A DNA stretch of 64,000 nucleotides from an uncultured Bacteroides sp. (GCA_947074205.1 CAMTOQ010000010.1:20475-84474); one strand, 5' to 3'; positions 19,431-27,475 are shown, counted from the stretch's first letter. Notes: a model not told the origin generated them from the letters alone. Numbers and translations are program-made.

Positions 19431-20366
19431 TTATTTCTTGATAAACTCTAAGGCTGCCTGATAGATACCTTCTTTATCTAAACGATAATGAGCAAATATC
19501 TCAAGTGGCTTCCCATGTACCACATCCTCATCGGGAATACCCAATATTTTCAGAGGCACCGGATTCTCGGCAATAGTTTCGGCAACGATACCACCTAGAC
19601 CACCAAATTTACTGTGTTCTTCTACAGTTATAATACGTCCAGTTTCCTCAGCAGCTTTCAATATGGCTTCGGTATCTATCGGTTTTATCGACGACATATC
19701 GAGTACACGGGCCTTCACACCATCTTCGCGAAGTTTCAGACCAGCTTGATAGGCATGATAAACGGTTTCCCCTGCAGCAATGATAGTCAAGTCAGTTCCG
19801 TCCAATAATGTATTGGCTTTGCCTAATTGGAAATCAAAGTTATCATCTTCGTATACATCGGGCACAGCATTACGACCCACCCTAACATATACAGGTTCCG
19901 GATAATCTACCAACAATTCGACTAACTTCTTCGTCTGACGTGCATCACAAGGAAGAACGATATTCATTCCAGGGAAAGTACGAAGTGCAGCTATATCGTG
20001 CAAACTATGGTGTGTAGCACCCAGAGCGCCGTAGGCCACTCCTCCACTCACCCCTAGAATCTTCACATTGTTGCGACTATATGCCACATCGACCTTAACT
20101 TGCTCTAGCGCACGTGCCACATAGAAACAGGCAGGACCACAAACAAACACTTTCTTTCCGCTGTGAGCCAATCCGGCAGATATGCCTACTGCATTTTGCT
20201 CGGCAATACCACACTCTACAAACTGTTCAGGAAGTTCATTTGCAAAGCTATCCAATGTTACCGACCCGCGTGCATCACTTGTTACGGCCACAATGTCTTT
20301 ATCATTTCGTGCCAACTCTAGAAGAGTATTGGTAAAACTCTTTCGGCAAGGTATATTATCACTCAT
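19431..20366 (-). CDS. Transketolase, C-terminal subunit
   Basis: A 311-residue subunit with the pyrimidine-binding domain and C-terminal domain of transketolase. Key pieces are FVECGIAEQNAVGISAGLA (the catalytic Glu of the thiamine cofactor site is in CGIAEQ) and GVAYGALGATHHSLHDIA. It pairs with the gene immediately upstream, and their reading frames overlap by 8 bases (20359-20366), which suggests coupled translation of a 1:1 complex. Split transketolases often serve dedicated catabolic pathways rather than the core pentose-phosphate cycle. Confidence 0.93.
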   Translation of the reverse strand: MSDNIPCRKSFTNTLLELARNDKDIVAVTSDARGSVTLDSFANELPEQFVECGIAEQNAVGISAGLAHSGKKVFVCGPACFYVARALEQVKVDVAYSRNNVKILGVSGGVAYGALGATHHSLHDIAALRTFPGMNIVLPCDARQTKKLVELLVDYPEPVYVRVGRNAVPDVYEDDNFDFQLGKANTLLDGTDLTIIAAGETVYHAYQAGLKLREDGVKARVLDMSSIKPIDTEAILKAAEETGRIITVEEHSKFGGLGGIVAETIAENPVPLKILGIPDEDVVHGKPLEIFAHYRLDKEGIYQAALEFIKK

Positions 20367-21204
20367 CTTCCAAATCCTTTCTTAGTGCAACAATTCTATC
20401 CGAGATCTCATGAATAGCGGTATTATACTGCTCTTCTGATGGAACGCCATGGTGCCACTTCAAAACATTCTCCATATAAGAGACACCTTTTCCTTTTGTG
20501 GTGTGAGATATAATCAAATGTGGCTTTGCATTATGATAATCTATAGCAGCAAATGTTTCCATTATTTCTTCTATATCATCACCATTCATCTCTATCACAT
20601 CCCAACCGAAAGCCTCCCAGCGTTGGCGCATATTCTCTAAAGACATTACCTCCTCTGTGGTACCACTAATCTGAAGGCGATTTCTATCAATAACAGCTAC
20701 CAAATTATCGAGTTTGTATTGGTTGGCAGACATGGCAGCTTCATAGATAGAGCCTTCGCCTTGCTCGCCATCACCCATTAAGACATAGGTCTTATAGGAC
20801 GCTTTATTCATTTTAGCCGCCAAGGCAATACCGATACCAATAGATAGCCCGTGTCCTAGTGCACCCGAATTGACTTCAATGCCAGGCACTTCTATAGTAG
20901 GATGGCCAGATAGTATAGATTTGTACTCACCCAAAGTGTTAATTATTTCTGATGAAATAAATCCTTTAGCTTCAAGAGTGGCATAAAGAGCCTCTACACA
21001 GTGCCCTTTGCTCATGATGAAACGATCGCGATCGGGTAGATTGGGATTCAAAGGGTCAACCTTCATCACATCAAAATAGAGAGCAGTCAGTGCATTTAAG
21101 CATGAAAGACCTCCACCTATGTGACCTGCTTTAGCCTTATATACAATCTGCATCAATCGTTTTCGATTGCATTCGGCCTGCAGTTTTAATTCTTTTGCTT
21201 TCAT
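20359..21204 (-). CDS. Transketolase, N-terminal subunit
   Basis: A 281-residue subunit that binds thiamine diphosphate. The motif GDGEQGEGSIYEAAMSA followed by VAVIDRNRLQ is the metal/pyrophosphate-binding GDG-x(n)-N pattern, and SKGHCVEALYA and SGHPTIEVPG are transketolase signatures. It is the first gene of the sugar operon, which then runs transketolase C-terminal subunit, kinase, isomerase, permease, binding protein. A promoter with a palindrome lies about 15-40 bases upstream. Confidence 0.93.
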   Translation of the reverse strand: MKAKELKLQAECNRKRLMQIVYKAKAGHIGGGLSCLNALTALYFDVMKVDPLNPNLPDRDRFIMSKGHCVEALYATLEAKGFISSEIINTLGEYKSILSGHPTIEVPGIEVNSGALGHGLSIGIGIALAAKMNKASYKTYVLMGDGEQGEGSIYEAAMSANQYKLDNLVAVIDRNRLQISGTTEEVMSLENMRQRWEAFGWDVIEMNGDDIEEIMETFAAIDYHNAKPHLIISHTTKGKGVSYMENVLKWHHGVPSEEQYNTAIHEISDRIVALRKDLEDE

Positions 21205-21217
21205 TTTATATTACAGC

Positions 21218-21246
21218 TATATTTGATTAGTCGTGCAGCAAATATA
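21218..21246 (-). promoter_or_regulatory. Sugar-operon promoter with overlapping inverted repeat
   Basis: On the minus strand TATATTTG (21246-21239) fits TAnnTTTG and lies about 35 bases before the transketolase start. The same 8 bases occur inverted at 21218-21225, giving a palindrome with a 13-base spacer centred near the expected transcription start. It is a plausible operator, with the adjacent DeoR protein as first candidate. Confidence 0.55.
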
Positions 21247-21277
21247 AATAAATAAAAGCATAAACACTATAAAAAGA

Positions 21278-21338
21278 AAACAAACGAAAGTATTTTAACA
21301 ATTAAACAAGAATCTAACATACAATAGCAAACAAACGA
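21278..21338. promoter_or_regulatory. Direct repeats AAACAAACGA (possible DeoR boxes)
   Basis: The 10-base word AAACAAACGA occurs at 21278-21287 and 21329-21338, 51 bases apart, upstream of the operon promoter. DeoR-family sites often contain CGAAA or TTTCG words, and the first copy continues as CGAAAG. The second copy overlaps the deoR terminator stem, so part of the match may serve that hairpin. Confidence 0.3.
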
Positions 21339-21378
21339 TAAGGGGCTGACTCATATCTGAATCAACCCCTTATCGTTT
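21333..21378 (-). terminator. Terminator after deoR
   Basis: AAACGATAAGGGG (21333-21345) and CCCCTTATCGTTT (21366-21378) form a 13-bp stem, and a T-rich stretch follows on the minus strand. It separates the ribB-deoR unit from the sugar operon. Confidence 0.75.
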
Positions 21379-21403
21379 ATTTAAAGTATTAGAGAGTGCC
21401 TTA

Positions 21404-22159
21404 TTAAATCACCTCTATATTTTGCATCGAGAACACCTCTTTTTGTTCTCCGGAGATATTACTATCCGTTATCAAGGCATGTACCAAAGATATAGAACCT
21501 AAATTGGCAAAAGCACTAACTCCTATTTTTGAAGAATCGGCTACCAAATATACTTTCTCGGCCGATTTTATCATTGCCGACTTTACCACCAAATCGCTAA
21601 GGCTAGGATAAGTCAGTTTAAAATCTGTTGAGATCCCGGCTGTAGCCAAGAATAGCTTATTAACATGCACATCACTAAACGAGTCGGCAGCAAGTTGTCC
21701 AGTCAGTGAGAGCGTAGGGGCTTTAAACTCACCACCACTCACAATCAGCGTAATACCATGATTCTCACCTAAAATTAGTGCAATATTTAGCGCATTAGTA
21801 ATAACGGTCAAATTACGAAAGCCTAACAATAGTTTAGCAATCTCAGTCGTAGTAGAGCCCGAATCGAGTATAATGCAGTCTCCCTCATCAATTAGACTAA
21901 CTGCCTTTTGCGCAATTGCCTTCTTTTGTTCAAGATGGACCTGATTAAAAACTTGTCCGGTTTTAGCAAACGAACCCACATCTTTCAGAAAAGCACCACC
22001 ATGCTCTCTCTGTACGTAGCCCATCTGTTCCAACATCTCCAAATCTTGGCGAATAGTTACGTCGGTCACTTGAAAGATACGGCTAAGATCTTGCACTTTA
22101 GCATGTCCGTCTTCACGAATCAAGTCCAAAATCTTAAGTCTTCTGCGGTTCATTGCCAT
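21404..22159 (-). CDS. DeoR-family transcriptional regulator
   Basis: A 251-residue repressor-type protein. The N-terminal winged helix (about 1-58) reads RRLKILDLIREDGHAKVQDL with the recognition stretch VTDVTIRQDLEML, and a C-terminal sugar-phosphate sensor domain contains ILDSGSTTTEIAKLL. Family members bind phosphorylated sugars to release DNA. It is encoded between ribB (13 bases upstream) and the sugar operon (200 bases downstream, after a terminator). Control of the transketolase operon is a positional inference. Confidence 0.92.
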   Translation of the reverse strand: MAMNRRRLKILDLIREDGHAKVQDLSRIFQVTDVTIRQDLEMLEQMGYVQREHGGAFLKDVGSFAKTGQVFNQVHLEQKKAIAQKAVSLIDEGDCIILDSGSTTTEIAKLLLGFRNLTVITNALNIALILGENHGITLIVSGGEFKAPTLSLTGQLAADSFSDVHVNKLFLATAGISTDFKLTYPSLSDLVVKSAMIKSAEKVYLVADSSKIGVSAFANLGSISLVHALITDSNISGEQKEVFSMQNIEVI

Positions 22160-22172
22160 ACTCTATGCGTGT

Positions 22173-22796
22173 TTAGATATTGTTCTTTTTTCTGTACTCT
22201 TGTAAATCCTTTATAGAAATGAGTTTTAGATTGAAAGTCTTTGCAATCTCTGACAATTGTGGAAGACGAGCCATTGTGCCATCAGTATTAAGAATTTCAA
22301 TCAATGCACCACCAGGCTTTAATCCTGCCAATCTAGTCAAATCGACCAAAGCTTCAGTGTGACCATTGCGCTCTAGCACACCACCATCTGCTGCATAGAG
22401 AGGGAAAATATGTCCTGGACGTGCCAATTCATCTGGTTGAATATCGCCTGCTACCAATGCGTGAATGGTTGCTGAACGGTCGTAAGCAGACACACCAGTG
22501 GTACAGCCATAGCCACGTAGGTCAACAGACATTGTAAAAGGAGTTCCTAGCAAAGACGAGTTATCATCAGACATCGGAGACAGCTTCAACTCCTTGCAGC
22601 GTTCTTTAGTCAAAGGCACACAAAGCAATCCTTTGCCATGAGTCACCATAAAGTTAACGATCTCGGGAGTAATCATCTCGCCTGCAACCACGAAGTCTCC
22701 TTCGTTTTCACGATCTTCATCATCTACTACTATTACAACTTCACCTTGGCGAATTGCTTCCAATCCTTCTTCTATTGTATTTAATGGATAGTTCAT
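22173..22796 (-). CDS. ribB: 3,4-dihydroxy-2-butanone-4-phosphate synthase
   Basis: Converts ribulose-5-phosphate to dihydroxybutanone phosphate and formate for riboflavin synthesis. The 207-residue protein has the acidic loop [12 protein letters not shown] that binds Mg2+ and [14 protein letters not shown] at the C-terminus. It is a monofunctional RibB, not the RibBA fusion common elsewhere in the phylum. It is transcribed ahead of deoR with a 13-base gap. Its leader is only about a dozen bases, too short for an FMN riboswitch. Confidence 0.95.
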   Translation of the reverse strand: MNYPLNTIEEGLEAIRQGEVVIVVDDEDRENEGDFVVAGEMITPEIVNFMVTHGKGLLCVPLTKERCKELKLSPMSDDNSSLLGTPFTMSVDLRGYGCTTGVSAYDRSATIHALVAGDIQPDELARPGHIFPLYAADGGVLERNGHTEALVDLTRLAGLKPGGALIEILNTDGTMARLPQLSEIAKTFNLKLISIKDLQEYRKKNNI

Positions 22797-22815
22797 TTCT
22801 AATCTTAATTTGCGA

Positions 22816-22823
22816 CAAAATTA
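22816..22823 (-). promoter_or_regulatory. -7 element of ribB
   Basis: The minus strand reads TAATTTTG (TAnnTTTG) ending 19 bases before the ribB ATG at 22796. Confidence 0.6.
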
Positions 22824-22892
22824 GGAAAATAACAAAAGCAAACAAAAGTTGCTCCACCTATTTAATCATTATTTAAGATAGTGATACTGAAA

Positions 22893-23102
22893 TCATATCT
22901 TACTCAGCGCTTCGCCTTTATGGGCAGCGATATGGTCCGATTTATCACTTTTTATTTCGTACTGCGGCTCCTCCTCGGTGGCATGATGAGTATAACCTTT
23001 GTAGTCAAAATCAGACGTGTGCACTTTAATGATGATACCGGTGACATATCCGGCTTCGGAGTTCCACCTCACGTGGTCACCCACTTGAAAATGAGTATTC
23101 AT
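22893..23102 (-). CDS. DUF2945 / HVA1-type TUDOR-like small protein
   Basis: A 69-residue protein that starts FQVGDHVRWNSEAGYVTG and continues with YTHHATEEEPQYEIKSD and a final lysine-rich segment. This matches the DUF2945 (hypervirulence-associated TUDOR) family, whose members bind unknown partners and are widespread without firm function. It is 6 bases downstream of the SMUG2-type glycosylase gene, so the two are probably cotranscribed. Confidence 0.8.
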   Translation of the reverse strand: MNTHFQVGDHVRWNSEAGYVTGIIIKVHTSDFDYKGYTHHATEEEPQYEIKSDKSDHIAAHKGEALSKI

Positions 23103-23108
23103 ATCCTT

Positions 23109-23798
23109 TTACGATTTTAGAGTTATGAGATATTTATCGATATACTGTTGTTTTTCTTTCTGTTTATATTGCTGTATGTAGCGAGGATGTTCCAATACAT
23201 ACATTTTGCCAAACAGTCCTACTTTATCATTTACCCTCTTGATAAATGCAGCATTCTTTGCACCCAGCACAAACACTTGATCTGTATCTAGTCCAAAATC
23301 TATCTGCTGTTTCAAGCATTCTATCATATAGGGCTCGGTCAAGGCGAAAAGTTCATTGTCGTCATAGTAGTTGGCATTTACCCATTTCTGTGGCATTTTT
23401 TCGCGCACAATGGCTAGGGGGAAGATAGAATTGATGTAATATTGACTGTAAAAGGCTTCCACACCGCCAAACTCCTCGATCATATCATAGACAAAGACCG
23501 ATGAGACTTCGTGCGACTTTTCTGTTTTCATCTCTATGCAACAAATATCTGCCAATCGTTTGGTATCGGTAAAAGGCACTCCTGTTATGGCAGCACCATG
23601 CCTACCGGGGTTGATTCCAATAATAAATTTGCGACGAGAGTTATCATTGTAATATTTATTATAGAACTCTGCCATCACCTGCATGGTTTCGGGATGATCT
23701 AAGAAAGGATTGATCACTCTAAATCCTTGGGGTAGTTCTCCGGTATAGTTCAGCTGACTATTAAATGAAATAACTTTATCGGCAAATGTTGCGTACAT
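23109..23798 (-). CDS. SMUG2-type uracil-DNA glycosylase family protein
   Basis: A 229-residue protein of the uracil-DNA glycosylase superfamily (formerly DUF4918). Motif 1 reads GINPGRHGAAITGVPFTD, the base-binding pocket found in SMUG2-like enzymes, and a late HPRYIQQY histidine motif occupies the motif 2 position. Such enzymes remove uracil or xanthine-type lesions from DNA. It is followed by the DUF2945 gene. I am confident of the fold and less so of the exact substrate. Confidence 0.82.
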   Translation of the reverse strand: MYATFADKVISFNSQLNYTGELPQGFRVINPFLDHPETMQVMAEFYNKYYNDNSRRKFIIGINPGRHGAAITGVPFTDTKRLADICCIEMKTEKSHEVSSVFVYDMIEEFGGVEAFYSQYYINSIFPLAIVREKMPQKWVNANYYDDNELFALTEPYMIECLKQQIDFGLDTDQVFVLGAKNAAFIKRVNDKVGLFGKMYVLEHPRYIQQYKQKEKQQYIDKYLITLKS

Positions 23799-23956
23799 AC
23801 AATCTATCTTTCTGTATCTAACGAATAGAGCTATTAGAAAGTTGCAAAACTGGAGTGGCTATTTCTTGACTCCGCACAAAATAATTACAAGAAAATGAAG
23901 AGCTTATAAAGATAAAGCGCTACCTTTATCTAACCTAAAAATCGAGCAGTTAGATT

Positions 23957-24742
23957 ATGACACAAATTGAATTATCGGCTGACAGCATCCGTAAACGAGA
24001 AAAACTAGAACATCTGCGCAAGGAGTACGCACAACTCTGTGCCGAGCGCGAGGAGATGATTTCTTTCGAAAAGGAATCGCTCTACACCCTTTACCTTAAC
24101 CTAGTGGGACATGCCAACTATGAGGTATTTTGCCTCAGCGTGGAGGTGTCGGCACTGAAGCTAAAGGTACAATTGGCTCAAGCGGCTTTCAATCGTTCTG
24201 AAAAACCCAACCTCGCTGAAATAGAAAAGACTGTAAAAAAGCAGCTAGAGCATTATTATGAACAGATTGCACAGCAAGCCAGGAACCTAGAAATCGCGAA
24301 GACAAGTACTCCCATTGCCCACGAGCAATCTAGGGAACTGAAAGAGCTTTATCGCCTTCTAGTAAAACGACTACACCCTGATTTACATCCAGAACAAGAA
24401 GATCGTTTCAACGATCTTTTTCTGCAGGTACAGACCGCCTATCGCACATTAGACCTCGACTTTCTGCGCCAAGTAGTGCTTAAACTCGAAATGGATGAGA
24501 TAGATTTAAAGGAGCTTTCAGCACCGAACACGGAGCAATTCATTGAACGTTTGGAAAAACAGATAGAAGAGCTATCTAAAAATATAAAGGAGCTGAATGT
24601 AACCTTTCCATTTAATTACCGCGAAAAACTTAGCGATAGGAATTGGGTAGAAGAAGAAAAGAAACAATTACACGAAAGGAAAAAACAGTTAGAAAGAGAG
24701 AAGCAAATATATGTGGAACGATTAGAACTTTTGACTGAATGA
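23957..24742 (+). CDS. Coiled-coil protein with J-domain-like core
   Basis: A 261-residue protein, largely helical and charged. A central segment (about residues 125-165) reads YRLLVKRLHPDLHPEQ and LQVQTAYRTLD and contains the HPD tripeptide of DnaJ domains, which stimulates Hsp70 ATPase. Long coiled-coil regions flank it (about 10-115 and 185-260, ending KKQLEREKQIYVERL). There is no glycine-rich or zinc region, so it would be a specialised co-chaperone. Its stop overlaps the start of the HIRAN gene by 4 bases. Confidence 0.75.
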   Translation: MTQIELSADSIRKREKLEHLRKEYAQLCAEREEMISFEKESLYTLYLNLVGHANYEVFCLSVEVSALKLKVQLAQAAFNRSEKPNLAEIEKTVKKQLEHYYEQIAQQARNLEIAKTSTPIAHEQSRELKELYRLLVKRLHPDLHPEQEDRFNDLFLQVQTAYRTLDLDFLRQVVLKLEMDEIDLKELSAPNTEQFIERLEKQIEELSKNIKELNVTFPFNYREKLSDRNWVEEEKKQLHERKKQLEREKQIYVERLELLTE

Positions 24743-25128
24743 ATAAACAGATAATACCATTAAGCCCCGAGTTGCTGCAGCTGATAAGTCAAAGCGGCAC
24801 AAACGGGATAGTTCCCTTTAGCAGAGAGATTTTTCTGTTAGACATCGTAGTGGCGGGCACCTCCTTTTGCAAGCATATAGATGAGATTGAGCCTCAACTA
24901 GAAAAGGACATTGTATTGAAGATGTATCGTGACCCTAAGAACGAACACGATGAACACGCCATTGGCATCTACTTCAATGACACCCGCATTGGTTGGGTAC
25001 CTCAAGAGCTAAATCTAATCATTTCTCGATTAATGGATGCAGGCAAAGCTTTTTTCTGTAGGGTGCAAAAAGCAGAACGCAAAGGCGAATGGCTTAGGGT
25101 TAAAGCTAAAATCTACATGGTGGAGTAG
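24739..25128 (+). CDS. HIRAN-domain protein
   Basis: A 129-residue protein. Residues about 30-128 form a HIRAN domain: VVAGTSFCKHID, MYRDPKNEHDEHAIGIYF and RIGWVPQELN. HIRAN domains recognise 3' single-stranded DNA ends in HLTF-type remodelers and also occur alone in bacteria. ATGA overlap with the J-domain gene points to translational coupling and a shared process. What that process is cannot be told. Confidence 0.82.
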   Translation: MNKQIIPLSPELLQLISQSGTNGIVPFSREIFLLDIVVAGTSFCKHIDEIEPQLEKDIVLKMYRDPKNEHDEHAIGIYFNDTRIGWVPQELNLIISRLMDAGKAFFCRVQKAERKGEWLRVKAKIYMVE

Positions 25129-25137
25129 CCCAACTTT

Positions 25138-25722
25138 TTAAGCGTAGCACACAGCTAGCCAATTTCGCAGAATCTGCTGACCACATGTATCTGTAATCAC
25201 CGATTCGGGATGAAACTGCACTCCCCACACCTGATGATCCTTATGACGAAGCATCATCATATTACAATCTTCATCATAAGCCAGGGGTTGTAGTTTTGAA
25301 GGTAAATTCGATTTATCGACTACCCATGAATGATAACGCCCAATAACAGACTCGGCAGGAAGTCCTTTCAAAATAGTGTCAGGATGTGATACAGTTAGCA
25401 ACTGTGACGCATGGCCGTGCAGAGGCCTTTTGAGCTGTGACAACTTGGCGCCAAAACACTGTGCAATGGCCTGATGGCCTAAACAAACACCAAGCATAGG
25501 CACTGAAGCATAATACTCCTCAATCAATTTCATCATTTGCGGATACTCCTCGGGGAGCCCACCACCCGGCGAGAGTAAAACACCGGCTATCTCATCGTGT
25601 TGTAAAGGAAGAGTGAGCTCTTCACATCTTACTACTGTAAACGGAACACTTTCCGCTCGAAGCATCTCCACCAAATTATAGACAAACGAATCTTGATTAT
25701 CGACAACCAATATTTTTTTCAT
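25138..25722 (-). CDS. pabA: Aminodeoxychorismate synthase, glutaminase component
   Basis: A class I glutamine amidotransferase of 194 residues. It shows LLSPGGGLPEEYP (oxyanion strand), the nucleophile motif GVCLGHQAI, and the His-Glu pair in VQFHPES. It supplies ammonia to PabB for p-aminobenzoate and folate synthesis. TrpG is the alternative, but the divergent pabB-pabC pair 26 bases away supports PabA. The -7 element lies only 4 bases before the ATG, so the transcript may be leaderless. Confidence 0.9.
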   Translation of the reverse strand: MKKILVVDNQDSFVYNLVEMLRAESVPFTVVRCEELTLPLQHDEIAGVLLSPGGGLPEEYPQMMKLIEEYYASVPMLGVCLGHQAIAQCFGAKLSQLKRPLHGHASQLLTVSHPDTILKGLPAESVIGRYHSWVVDKSNLPSKLQPLAYDEDCNMMMLRHKDHQVWGVQFHPESVITDTCGQQILRNWLAVCYA

Positions 25723-25726
25723 GCCG

Positions 25727-25744
25727 CAAAAGTAACTAATTTTG
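25727..25744. promoter_or_regulatory. Back-to-back -7 elements of pabA and pabB
   Basis: Minus strand TACTTTTG (25734-25727) lies 4 bases from the pabA ATG, and plus strand TAATTTTG (25737-25744) lies 4 bases from the pabB ATG. Both match TAnnTTTG. With this spacing both messages should begin at or next to the start codon. The whole spacer is 26 bases, so each -33 region would fall inside the other gene. Confidence 0.6.
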
Positions 25745-25748
25745 TAGG

Positions 25749-26720
25749 ATGAAAAATGTTCAGAAAATACAAAAACAAATAAACGAAGCTAGCCGTGAAG
25801 GCCGTCGTTTCTTGTTTGGACTCGACTTTGAGTTAGAGAATGGTTTCTTTATAGAAGATCCACTGCAACAGACTGATGTGTTGTGGCGCGTGGGTACGCA
25901 CAGCAATTTTGCTCCACAACCCATCAACAAGAAAGAACATTTTAAGGCCTATCCTATTGACTTTGACACCTATGACCAGAAGTATAGAGTGGTGTACGAA
26001 GGACTGGAACGCGGCGACACTTTTCTTATTAACCTCACAGCCAAAACGCCTATCTCCACCGGCTACTCTTTGGAGCAGATTGTGAAAGCCAGCACTTCGC
26101 CTTATGCCTTGCTTCTTCCCCATCAATTGGCCTGTTTCTCTCCGGAGACCTTCATAAATATAGATGCAACGGGAGTTATCTCTTCTTATCCCATGAAGGG
26201 AACGATAGATGCCACGCTACCCAATGCGGCCGAAACCATACTAGCCGACTACAAGGAAACAGCAGAACATCACACCATAGTAGACCTGATACGTAGCGAC
26301 CTGAGTAGAGTAGCCACGAAGGTGTGCGTGCCACGTATGCGATACATCGATCATTTAAAAACTTCGACTGGCGAAATTCTGCAGGTTAGTTCTCAAGTGC
26401 AAGGCGAACTGCCTTGCGATTACCGCGAAAGATTGGGTGACATTTTGGTAGAATTACTTCCCGCCGGATCTATTTCGGGAGCGCCCAAACCGGGAACTGT
26501 GGACTTAATTCGCAAAGCCGAAGGGGAAAAACGAGGTTACTACTGCGGCATATTTGGCTACTTCGATGGCACAACATTAGATAGCGCCGTGGCCATACGT
26601 TATATCGAGAAAGAGGGCGAGCAGCTCTATTTCCGTAGCGGCTCGGGTATTACCATCAACAGCGACTGTCATTATGAATATGATGAAATCAACCAGAAAA
26701 TCTACCTACCTTTTGTATGA
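25749..26720 (+). CDS. pabB: Aminodeoxychorismate synthase, chorismate-binding component
   Basis: A 323-residue chorismate-binding enzyme that, with PabA ammonia, makes 4-amino-4-deoxychorismate. The motif YPMKGT carries the catalytic lysine of PabB-type enzymes (PIKGT in E. coli), followed by HTIVDLIRSDLSRVA and LLPAGSISGAPKP. It lacks about 130 N-terminal residues found in E. coli PabB, as is common for short PabB forms. Its stop overlaps pabC by 4 bases (ATGA). Confidence 0.93.
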   Translation: MKNVQKIQKQINEASREGRRFLFGLDFELENGFFIEDPLQQTDVLWRVGTHSNFAPQPINKKEHFKAYPIDFDTYDQKYRVVYEGLERGDTFLINLTAKTPISTGYSLEQIVKASTSPYALLLPHQLACFSPETFINIDATGVISSYPMKGTIDATLPNAAETILADYKETAEHHTIVDLIRSDLSRVATKVCVPRMRYIDHLKTSTGEILQVSSQVQGELPCDYRERLGDILVELLPAGSISGAPKPGTVDLIRKAEGEKRGYYCGIFGYFDGTTLDSAVAIRYIEKEGEQLYFRSGSGITINSDCHYEYDEINQKIYLPFV

Positions 26721-27295
26721 AATATGTCGAGACCATAAAGATTGAGGATGGCAATGTGCGCAACTTCGACTATCACCAGCGTCGGGCCTATGCAACTTCG
26801 GGCATTGCTCTGCCCCGTATTTCTGTCCCCAACGAGTTCCAGCAGGGGATAGTGAAATGTCGCATTGTGTACGATAAAGAGGTTTCGACAATAGAATTCT
26901 CACACTATACGTTTCCAACGATTCAAAGCTTACAGATAGTAGAGGCTGCACATCATTTTTATGAGAAGAAGTACACCGATCGCAGCTCAATAAATGAGCT
27001 ATTTTCTAAACGTGGAGAGTGTGACGATATATTGATTGCGATAGATGGCCTCATCACAGATACCTCTTTCTGTAATGTTGTTTTTGTGAATGATGAAGGG
27101 CTCTTTACCCCGGAGTCACCCCTACTCCTCGGCACAAAACGAGCATTTTTATTGGATCAAAACATTATCCAACTACGCAAAATAAAGGTGGAAGATTTAT
27201 CTCTTTACAACGAGGTAAAATTGATAAATGCCTTTATCGATTTAGACTACCCAGATGTCAAAATAAGCATCGATAATATCCACTTTGGTGGGTAG
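26717..27295 (+). CDS. pabC: Aminotransferase class IV, probable 4-amino-4-deoxychorismate lyase
   Basis: A 192-residue PLP-fold class IV protein. Seen are FDYHQRRAYAT near the N-terminus, a lysine in YEKKYTDRS suitable for the PLP Schiff base, and TDTSFCNVVF typical of the family (S/T-N-V). It would cleave aminodeoxychorismate to p-aminobenzoate and pyruvate. It is shorter than E. coli PabC (269). The last codons and the stop overlap the first unit of the 22-bp repeat array. Confidence 0.85.
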   Translation: MKYVETIKIEDGNVRNFDYHQRRAYATSGIALPRISVPNEFQQGIVKCRIVYDKEVSTIEFSHYTFPTIQSLQIVEAAHHFYEKKYTDRSSINELFSKRGECDDILIAIDGLITDTSFCNVVFVNDEGLFTPESPLLLGTKRAFLLDQNIIQLRKIKVEDLSLYNEVKLINAFIDLDYPDVKISIDNIHFGG

Positions 27296-27374
27296 GGCTT
27301 GCCAGCGAGGTAGCCTTAGCTACTCAGCATGGTAGCAAGCTGTGGTCACCATGCTGAGAAGGGCTTGCCACCAA
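27287..27374. repeat. Array B: four imperfect tandem 22-bp units
   Basis: Units at 27287-27308, 27309-27330, 27331-27352 and 27353-27374. Units 1 and 4 share AGGGCTTGCCA. Units 2 and 3 begin GGTAGC and end CAGCAT and CACCAT. Within the array CTCAGCATGGT (27322-27332) and ACCATGCTGAG (27348-27358) are a perfect 11-bp inverted repeat, able to form a hairpin. It is the counterpart of the array at 2720-2807. It begins inside the last codons of pabC and includes its stop at 27293-27295. Confidence 0.75.
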
Positions 27375-27475
27375 ACGGTGAAAGCCAGAGATAAGGCCTA
27401 CAATATAACACCTTAGTAATAAACGCATTACAGACTACACTCAATCAATTATGATTTGGCTATTACTTCAAACAA

